Shown: in pieces, positions 6,801 through 10,548 of the stretch
Position numbering within the stretch: position 1 is the first letter of the stretch
Layout: each line of letters starts with the position of its first letter
Assembly: GCA_014860845.1 (NCBI GenBank)
Contig: JACZIY010000501.1
Location: forward strand, 1-10,548
Source of the DNA: Anaerolineaceae bacterium
GTDB lineage: Bacteria > Chloroflexota > Anaerolineae > Anaerolineales > Anaerolineaceae
DNA length: 10,548 nt
Direction of reading: 5' to 3'
Notes under the pieces: model-generated
The model's input: only the letters and a program-made list of their open reading frames with translations
Databases searched by the model: none
Told to the model about the DNA's origin: nothing
Translations under genes and position numbers: made by a program

Positions 6801-9051
6801 TTGATTTTTGATTTTCCCATATTTCATAAGGGAGACTTGGACGTTTGAATTGAATTTTGAGTAGATTTTTTGAATAATTATGAAAATGTTCCGGGTTGAT
6901 GGATTGATCCTGTTCATTCCACAATCCAACCCATCCTGCATCTGCAGATGGGATGAATTCTATTAATACATCCAATAATTCTTTCAAAATAAGCTTTGGA
7001 CGAAGAGTAGTGATGTTCTGACTAAACTGATTGATTTTTTGCAATTCATCAATCAATTTATCTTGTTCCATTTTTTCATTCATTGCTTCGAGCGTTCGCA
7101 TTGACAAATTCGCCTGATCCACTACATAAGCCAATTGGTTCGCAGCGGAAAGGATTAATTGAATATCACCCTGATCGAAGAAACTGAGTGTGTGACTCCC
7201 AAACCAAATTTCTCCAATGCCTTGATTCTTTACAATCATCGGAACAACTATGGCTGATTGTAAATCGCATTGATCGACTATATTTTGATAAAAGCGAGGA
7301 ATGGGTTTTGTTTCATCAAATTTTCCAATTAATAAAGGCTCTTTGGTATGGGACACAGTCCCAATAAAGTCAGAGGATGAAAGCAATAACTCTCCCTCAT
7401 TTTGATCAAGATACCACTGTCCATAGTTTGAATCCTGGTTCCATTCCAGTTTCATGCTGGTTTGATCTACCAGAAATAACCCCCCTACATCGGCATGCAA
7501 CAACAGCGAAAGTTCATTGATAGAAAATGCTAACACTTCACCCAGAGTTGCCGTTGAACTGGCTAAGGATGAAATTCTTCGTAATGTTTCTGCTCTTTGT
7601 GTTCTTTGTTTTGACTGAATTAGCAGGTAAAGATTTTCTATGAGCGGAGCCGTTTGATTTGCAGCAATCATTAATAAATGCATCTCATCCTGTGAAAATG
7701 ATGATGCACCATTATAATGATTGGCTGCCAGAATATAACCCATGGGTTCACTTTCTGGTGACAAAGGAATCAATACAGCTTCCCGGATGGAGGCAGCATT
7801 GGCAAGATGAGATAAACCCAGGTCTGACCATTGCTGATTATCCATCGCATTTTCTACGATCAGAATATCCTGAGAAAACAGGATATTCTGCGCAGGGCTG
7901 TCTGAATCGATATTGATTCGGATAATGTCAACGATTGGATCTGGCAAACCTTTAAATGGTTTTTTGGCTTCCAGAATATTCGTTCTTTCCTCAAAGAGAA
8001 TAAAACCAAAAATATCTATAGGTAAAAGGTTTTCAAAACTATTTAATATATTCTTGAATAATTCTTGTGGTTCCTGAATTTTACTGAATGAGTAAGACAA
8101 TTTTGCCAAACCGCTCAATTCCGACGATTTCCGCTTTAATTCATGGTTCATCCAGGCATTATGGAGACCAATTGAAATCTGGTTCAAAAAACTTGGTTCC
8201 AATTCCTGTACTTTTAATGAAGTTCGAGAAGATTCAGTATTTCCGAGGACAATCACGCCGGTGACAACATTGTTTATCCATAAAGGAATCCCCAATAGTT
8301 CATGAAGATCTAATTCCAATATATCCTTAAATATTGGATGTTGGTTGTCTTTTAGATCGTCAAGATAAATTTTTTCTCTTCTCTCAACAACCTGCCCTGC
8401 GAAACATTCATTCACATAATAATGTTTGGAGGATTCATGAAGATTGATATTTTCTGAATTCTGGAATGGATAGGAAATTATCTCCTCTTTCTCCATATCC
8501 CAAATCGCGATTTCTGTATAATCAGCGGGAAGTCTATTTTGAATTTCTTCAAATAAGATCTGAATAATTCGGTCCAGACCTTCATTACTTGAAATTTTTT
8601 CAAGAATGCTCAATGATAATTCAGGAATTACATTTTCATTTTGTCGAAATTTATTTTGGGTTTGGTTTTTGATGAAAGATACCAAGATCCCATCTGAAGT
8701 ATGGAAACTATAGATATCATACATATCATTATTTATTTCAAAATTGTATTTGCCGGGTTTGGTGAATATTTTATAAAAATCTTTGTTTTTAGCTTTTTTG
8801 GCAAGCAAGTTAATATCTAATTCCTGCCCTTCTTTTGGATCCAGTAATGCTGCCACCCCATAACTTTGATATTTTACCCTGCCACCTTTTTCAATCAATA
8901 ACACTGGATGAGAATAATCAATCACATCATCCATTTTAGTAATTGGTTGATCTGTACCTTCCTGCTTAAATCTAATCATTAGCATAATTGATATCCATAG
9001 AATTCCAATAATTGCTAATGTGATAAGACCAATGAACAGATAAATGATCAA
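3868..9051 (-). CDS. Giant membrane-anchored multi-GAF/PAS sensor histidine kinase
   Basis: A 1727-residue sensor kinase. Residues 3-27 form one membrane helix. Residues 47-130 look like a weak PAS-type domain. Then come about seven GAF-like modules, spaced 165-185 residues, at roughly 145-300, 315-475, 490-645, 670-835, 845-1000, 1018-1175 and 1205-1350. Most end in an (A/S)xQ...A.xNA.L helix that leads into the next. A PAS domain spans about 1372-1490. The kinase core has the H-box SNISHELRTP with His1502, N-box NILNNA near 1619-1624, G1 DRGVGI at 1651-1656, F-box IFERFF at 1664-1669 and G2 GTGLGLSIA at 1681-1689, so it should be active. No GAF shows the NKFDE motif of cyclic-nucleotide binders; ligands are unknown. 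The start is TTG at 9051 with GGGA 7 bases upstream; the next ATG codons fall inside the membrane helix. It lies 15 bases after the receiver-GGDEF gene and overlaps the next receiver by one base, so both are likely partners. Confidence 0.93.
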   Translation of the reverse strand: MIIYLFIGLITLAIIGILWISIMLMIRFKQEGTDQPITKMDDVIDYSHPVLLIEKGGRVKYQSYGVAALLDPKEGQELDINLLAKKAKNKDFYKIFTKPGKYNFEINNDMYDIYSFHTSDGILVSFIKNQTQNKFRQNENVIPELSLSILEKISSNEGLDRIIQILFEEIQNRLPADYTEIAIWDMEKEEIISYPFQNSENINLHESSKHYYVNECFAGQVVERREKIYLDDLKDNQHPIFKDILELDLHELLGIPLWINNVVTGVIVLGNTESSRTSLKVQELEPSFLNQISIGLHNAWMNHELKRKSSELSGLAKLSYSFSKIQEPQELFKNILNSFENLLPIDIFGFILFEERTNILEAKKPFKGLPDPIVDIIRINIDSDSPAQNILFSQDILIVENAMDNQQWSDLGLSHLANAASIREAVLIPLSPESEPMGYILAANHYNGASSFSQDEMHLLMIAANQTAPLIENLYLLIQSKQRTQRAETLRRISSLASSTATLGEVLAFSINELSLLLHADVGGLFLVDQTSMKLEWNQDSNYGQWYLDQNEGELLLSSSDFIGTVSHTKEPLLIGKFDETKPIPRFYQNIVDQCDLQSAIVVPMIVKNQGIGEIWFGSHTLSFFDQGDIQLILSAANQLAYVVDQANLSMRTLEAMNEKMEQDKLIDELQKINQFSQNITTLRPKLILKELLDVLIEFIPSADAGWVGLWNEQDQSINPEHFHNYSKNLLKIQFKRPSLPYEIWENQKSIVLNDMDFPVSYRITETEAVQYLRATENQIPTACLQAPLISSNNCIGVLILEIFNKEKAFTSEDESITLSLLQQVNLALANADLFITTEKQSDRLKVLSTLSKSISASLNRQELQNSLLNQLRQLIDYQTATLWEKEKDHLKVIAADGFSDQEDRSGLKVQIDDSLLFQEMFKTKKSVVISDVREDQRFPTLIEVENLSWLGIPLISKSEVIGVIALEKKEKDYYNEELVQIAEAFASQAAIAMDNASLYQESVRRSSELDERAQKLTWLNQFSSEVNRSLDISHITMLTADYVSNIINCEMISIFLIGGKGDIKLSFQKPELGKFPNSRVNQQPLFEKLIQSRGISHIQDVREEKAFDSFLDQYFSQRGAKSVLFIPLQSSDRVFGWIGLESPTSRRFLHNETELAVTIANQASLAINNAYLLSETLELKENLEDKVDERTQELILEHRNTEMLLNISNELSGSMDIDQILDTTLKMINYSMNVSGSLVYVLEGKKTFHVIHQPSNNETVIKFDSLEAHLNQVITQKQSILHEDLPDENLMIPFSSWMFIPLKFGELVLGVLSIFHETSGFFTNRDLELGEAIAAQISMALNNAEIFKLVRDQSENLGSMLRDQEVEASRSQAILEAVADGVLVTGIQLDIMLINKSAKSILRIEEDSIKSSLQGLQTNYGEKINPWISTINNWTNQPSKILSNAVFSERITLNDKQVISVHLSPVIWRNDFLGTVSVFRDISAEVQIDQLKTDFISNISHELRTPMTSIKGYVEVLLMGASGMINDQQKHFLEIIQSNTNRLKSLVDDILDVSRIESGHIILKPVSFDLVSKINDIVDIHKNSELIDSKQISYQINSSGNIPPIVADPERIEQVLLNILNNARIYSYDGSVITISIESVGKFIKIEVADRGVGIAREEQTHIFERFFRGKNAVNMNSAGTGLGLSIARTLIEMHGGNINLESSGIPGEGSTFTIMVPIKHEKVKA
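7861..7890. repeat. Perfect 12-bp inverted repeat inside the kinase gene
   Basis: CAGAATATCCTG at 7861-7872 and its exact reverse complement at 7879-7890 flank a 6-base loop. It encodes the peptide QNILFSQDIL around residues 388-397, in the second GAF module. In RNA it can form a 12-pair hairpin. No U-tract follows on the minus strand, so it is not an intrinsic terminator. Confidence 0.75.
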
Positions 9052-9066
9052 CCTAAATTCCCAATT

Positions 9067-9963
9067 TTATATCTGATGATCTTTTCTTCGTTCTTCAGCA
9101 GCTAATTCTGTAATTTCTCGAATATCTGCAAATTGATGAGTATTGGGAGATACCATTCCAATAGATAAAGTCATTAATGGAGCTTTATTCGGGGTCCCTT
9201 TATCATTTTGGACAGACAGATAACCCTGATCTCGATCCATAAAGTTGTAGTGAGTTTTTATGGTCTCGGAAAATTTTTCTTTGAGTCGGGGAAATAACTT
9301 TTCTGATTGGCTGAAATCAGATATCAGAACAAAATTATCTCCTCCTGCATGACCAATAAAATCATAATTCTGGGTGCCAACCTCATCCAATATGTCTCCT
9401 AATAACATGCCTGTGAATCGTAGAACATCATTGGCTGCAATAAATCCATACACCTCTTTAAATGGTTCCAGATGATTGATGCGGATATCGAATAACGACC
9501 AATTTTTCTCACGAATAATTTTTCTCAATTGATCTTCTATTAATCTTCCGGAGGGTAAGCCAGATTGGGCATCCGTCAGGCTTTCTCTTTCTGCCCTGGC
9601 AATTGCATTTTGAACTCGCAAGCGCAATTCTTCGATATCGAAAGGCTTGGTAATATAATCATCAGCCCCTAATTCCAATCCCTGTAATTTGTCACTGCGT
9701 TCATCCTTTTGAGTTAAAAAAATTACTGGAATGTGACTTGTGCGCGTGTTGATCCGCAAACGGCGACATACTTCATAACCATCAATATCAGGCAGCATGA
9801 TATCTAAAACAATTAAATGCGGCATTAATTGTCTGGTTTTATCAAGGGCTACTTCTCCTCTCGGAGCGATATCCACGTCGTATCCCAGCCCTGAAAAATA
9901 AATATTCAACATATTCGAAATATCATGATCATCTTCAACGACCAATAGGCGACCTTTACCCAT
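9067..9963 (-). CDS. Response regulator with receiver and degenerate GGDEF domain
   Basis: A 298-residue protein. The receiver (residues 1-125) has Glu10/Asp11/Asp12, phosphoacceptor Asp54 in VLDIMLP, Thr84 and Lys106 in ITKPF, so it should be phosphorylated. The C-terminal half (130-290) has the outline of a GGDEF diguanylate cyclase domain: DAQSGLPSGR stands where D.LTGLPNR is usual, and GHAGGDNF at 204-211 stands for the signature loop. The motif reads GGDNF, and the FK..ND..GH region is replaced by FKEVYGFIAAND, so cyclase activity is doubtful. It may bind nucleotide or a protein instead. The ATG at 9963 is chosen because GGAGGT lies 4 bases before it; a longer reading from 10023 adds 20 residues without a site. 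It is the first gene of the operon, 15 bases before the kinase and in the same reading frame. Confidence 0.9.
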   Translation of the reverse strand: MGKGRLLVVEDDHDISNMLNIYFSGLGYDVDIAPRGEVALDKTRQLMPHLIVLDIMLPDIDGYEVCRRLRINTRTSHIPVIFLTQKDERSDKLQGLELGADDYITKPFDIEELRLRVQNAIARAERESLTDAQSGLPSGRLIEDQLRKIIREKNWSLFDIRINHLEPFKEVYGFIAANDVLRFTGMLLGDILDEVGTQNYDFIGHAGGDNFVLISDFSQSEKLFPRLKEKFSETIKTHYNFMDRDQGYLSVQNDKGTPNKAPLMTLSIGMVSPNTHQFADIREITELAAEERRKDHQI

Positions 9964-9967
9964 CAAT

Positions 9968-9973
9968 ACCTCC
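9968..9973 (-). promoter_or_regulatory. Strong Shine-Dalgarno site deciding the start of the receiver-GGDEF gene
   Basis: GGAGGT on the minus strand stands 4 bases before the ATG at 9963. It rules against the longer open frame starting at 10023. Confidence 0.85.
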
Positions 9974-10062
9974 AAATTAGTGACTAAGAAATAATCAAAC
10001 AATAGCATATCATCCGGCATCAATTCTCACAAACTAAGTTTCAGAATTCAGATGACATACTA

Positions 10063-10068
10063 ATTATA
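10063..10068 (-). promoter_or_regulatory. Candidate -10 box for the signalling operon
   Basis: A perfect TATAAT lies on the minus strand about 100 bases before the first operon gene, in the 175-base gap after the beta-helix gene. No good -35 element is found at 16-18 bases; the nearest match, TTGATC, is 21 bases away. The call is therefore tentative. No clear terminator for the preceding gene is visible in this gap. Confidence 0.35.
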
Positions 10069-10138
10069 CTTAATCCGATTAACTATTGGGATCAAACAGA
10101 TGTAGATTATTTTCAGTAAATGGTTAGGCCTTTTCAGG

Positions 10139-10548
10139 TTATCCATTTTCTCTGGGATAGAATTGGCGATGAAGGTCAGACTGTTTCAATTTGTGGTGAT
10201 CACTTTCCTCATAAGTAATATCATGATCGATCACCCGCCTATCATTCGAACTGATCAAAACCACATCTGATTCTATCGTTCTTGCTGGATATACAACCAG
10301 ACCGGATCCAATCCGACAATTGTGACCCACACATCCACCTAAAACCGGCCTATTTGCACTACCCAACTCACCATTTGCGTCTTTTGCCCGTAATTCAACG
10401 GGTAACAAATTGAAATCTGTAAATGTCGTTCCTGCACCTACAAAGGAATTGCGTCCGATTACACTCATCTGCAGACAGGTATTCTGTGCAACCATGCTGT
10501 TATCCATCAATGTGGTCATAAAAAGAGAGGCTCGAAAAGGAAGAAATG
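10139..10548 (-). CDS. Left-handed beta-helix (hexapeptide repeat) protein, C-terminal part (5' end beyond window)
   Basis: The frame is open from the right edge of the window, about nine codons before the first ATG at 10519, and the visible sequence starts in the middle of a repeat. The gene is therefore probably truncated by the window. Repeats such as SVIGRNSFVGAGTTF and GGCVGHNCRIGSGLVVYPARTI follow the hexapeptide pattern of left-handed beta-helix acyltransferases and sugar-nucleotide enzymes. Between them lies a loop of about 25 residues. The tail, rich in Asp, His and Lys, ends the protein about 30 residues after the last repeat. A family-level guess is a transferase or nucleotidyltransferase-linked beta-helix domain, but the substrate and full architecture cannot be seen. 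It is separated by 175 bases from the signalling operon and is probably a separate unit. Confidence 0.7.
   Translation of the reverse strand, partial: FLPFRASLFMTTLMDNSMVAQNTCLQMSVIGRNSFVGAGTTFTDFNLLPVELRAKDANGELGSANRPVLGGCVGHNCRIGSGLVVYPARTIESDVVLISSNDRRVIDHDITYEESDHHKLKQSDLHRQFYPRENG

Noticed and set aside
6932..6955. Palindrome CATCTGCAGATG with flanking CATCC/GGATG
   Set aside because: The 12-base palindrome has no loop and the outer arms are offset by two bases; it encodes an ordinary GAF segment, so I treat it as chance.
3868..9051. Cyclic-nucleotide or bilin binding by the GAF modules
   Set aside because: No NKFDE motif and no phytochrome-type chromophore Cys context is visible, so no ligand is assigned.
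9964..10023. Longer start for the receiver-GGDEF gene
   Set aside because: No ribosome site at 10023, while GGAGGT stands directly before the ATG at 9963, where receiver homology begins.
1..10548. Mobile element, CRISPR array, defence system or phage gene
   Set aside because: No transposase, integrase, terminal repeats, spaced direct repeats or nuclease motifs are seen on either strand.

Overview
The window is a densely packed stretch of an AT-rich (roughly 40% GC by eye) bacterial genome in which every supported gene reads on the minus strand. The gene set resembles Chloroflexota (Anaerolineae-like) genomes: a very long soluble-domain GAF kinase, a receiver plus degenerate-GGDEF regulator, a lipoprotein ThiB and a ThiN-type thiamine pyrophosphokinase. 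That placement is an inference from gene style; no marker gene is present.

Right edge (10139-10548): the C-terminal part of a left-handed beta-helix (hexapeptide-repeat) protein that runs off the window. A 175-base gap follows, with a candidate -10 box at 10063-10068.

Centre (9963 down to 2297): a probable five-gene signalling operon. In transcription order it holds a response regulator with a degenerate GGDEF domain, a 1727-residue histidine kinase with one N-terminal membrane helix and about seven tandem GAF modules, a stand-alone CheY-like receiver, an alpha/beta hydrolase and a small DCC-family (DUF393) thiol-disulfide protein. Gaps are 15 bases, -1 base (TAATG), -4 bases (ATGA) and about 34 bases. 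A hairpin plus U-tract at 2255-2276 ends the run. Neither receiver protein has a DNA-binding output, so the system probably signals through protein partners or a phosphorelay.

Left part (2181 down to 1): a thiamine salvage operon. A near-consensus promoter (TTGACA, 18-base spacer, TACAAT) leads into a canonical TPP riboswitch aptamer and an intrinsic terminator. Then come thiamine pyrophosphokinase, the thiamine-binding lipoprotein ThiB and the start of the permease ThiP, which runs off the left edge. The riboswitch senses the product that imported thiamine becomes after the kinase acts, so import and activation are under one feedback control. The 312 bases between the DCC gene and the kinase start (1985-2296) are fully accounted for by terminator, promoter, riboswitch and second terminator.

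I see no insertion sequence, CRISPR array, tRNA, rRNA or phage gene. Nothing here proves a new biological system. The most unusual element is the multi-GAF kinase operon with a hydrolase translationally coupled to its receiver.
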